Shown here: positions 14,448 to 14,466 of the stretch, piece after piece
How positions within the stretch are numbered: the first letter of the stretch is position 1
How the letters are laid out: every line of letters begins with the position of its first letter
Assembly: GCA_002450335.1 (NCBI GenBank)
Contig: DJZB01000022.1
Coordinates: 75,252 to 89,717 of the forward strand
Direction of reading: 5' to 3'
DNA: 14,466 nt
DNA from: Rhodobiaceae bacterium UBA6963
GTDB taxonomy: Bacteria; Pseudomonadota; Alphaproteobacteria; RS24
Translations under genes and position numbers: made by a program
Notes under the pieces: model-generated
Told to the model about the DNA's origin: nothing
Databases searched by the model: none
What the model saw: only the letters and a program-made list of their open reading frames with translations

Positions 14448-14466
14448 CTACTCTGTGGTATCTTCA
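14448..14466 (-). CDS. Possible 3' end of an upstream gene, perhaps rplI (partial)
   Basis: One minus-strand frame reads EDTTE and then stops at TAG (14448-14450), 52 bases before the terminator stem. An acidic tail would suit ribosomal protein L9, and rplI upstream of dnaB is a common alphaproteobacterial order. With only five codons visible, and another frame also open here, this rests almost wholly on context and the nearby terminator. Confidence 0.3.

Noticed and set aside
14434..14450. Inverted repeat TAGCTT-GACAA-AAGCTA
   Set aside because: Short stem without a following T-run on either strand; the real terminator is the GC-rich stem at 14363-14395.
14438..14464. Plus-strand TTGACA followed by TATCTT, a possible promoter reading out of the window
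   Set aside because: The spacing is 15 bases, too short, and the expected neighbour is a minus-strand ribosomal-protein gene.

Overview
The window looks like ordinary chromosomal housekeeping DNA from an alphaproteobacterium of moderate GC content, plausibly marine or otherwise free-living. The evidence is gene order and family features. The order dnaB-alr-mlaE-mlaF-radA-cvpA-purF-SDR on the minus strand is one I associate with Alphaproteobacteria. DnaB carries an insertion of about 20 residues before its FSLEM motif, which I also associate with that class. On the plus strand, panB precedes a YfgM-like gene, bamB and der. I see no insertion sequence, phage gene, CRISPR array, tRNA or rRNA.

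Layout. Positions 30-596 (minus) encode a SnoaL/NTF2-like protein of unknown substrate. A 179-base divergent spacer leads to a plus-strand cluster: panB (pantothenate synthesis), a membrane-anchored YfgM-like protein, bamB (outer-membrane protein assembly lipoprotein) and der (50S ribosome assembly GTPase), with gaps of 10-39 bases. After a 129-base spacer, a plus-strand gene (5216-5782) encodes an unrecognised lipoprotein with six cysteines beyond the lipobox cysteine. It converges on the minus-strand cluster with only six bases between the two stop codons.

The minus-strand block, read right to left from 14320 to 5789, has eight tightly packed genes: dnaB, alr, mlaE, mlaF, radA, cvpA, purF and a short-chain dehydrogenase/reductase. 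Junctions run from a 32-base overlap to a 29-base gap, so it probably forms one transcription unit or several overlapping ones. It combines DNA replication and recombination, D-alanine supply for peptidoglycan, lipid transport across the envelope and the first step of purine synthesis. A convincing minus-strand terminator lies at 14356-14395, just upstream of dnaB, and probably ends a ribosomal-protein operon. The last bases may be the 3' end of rplI, but too little is present to be sure.

I found no clear undescribed system. The points most worth a second look are the cysteine-rich lipoprotein, the compact region upstream of dnaB (terminator, 19-base perfect palindrome, no visible Shine-Dalgarno, overlapping out-of-frame ATG), the MlaE/MlaF pair without MlaD, and PurF, which keeps only three of the four iron-sulphur cysteines expected from the Bacillus-type enzyme.
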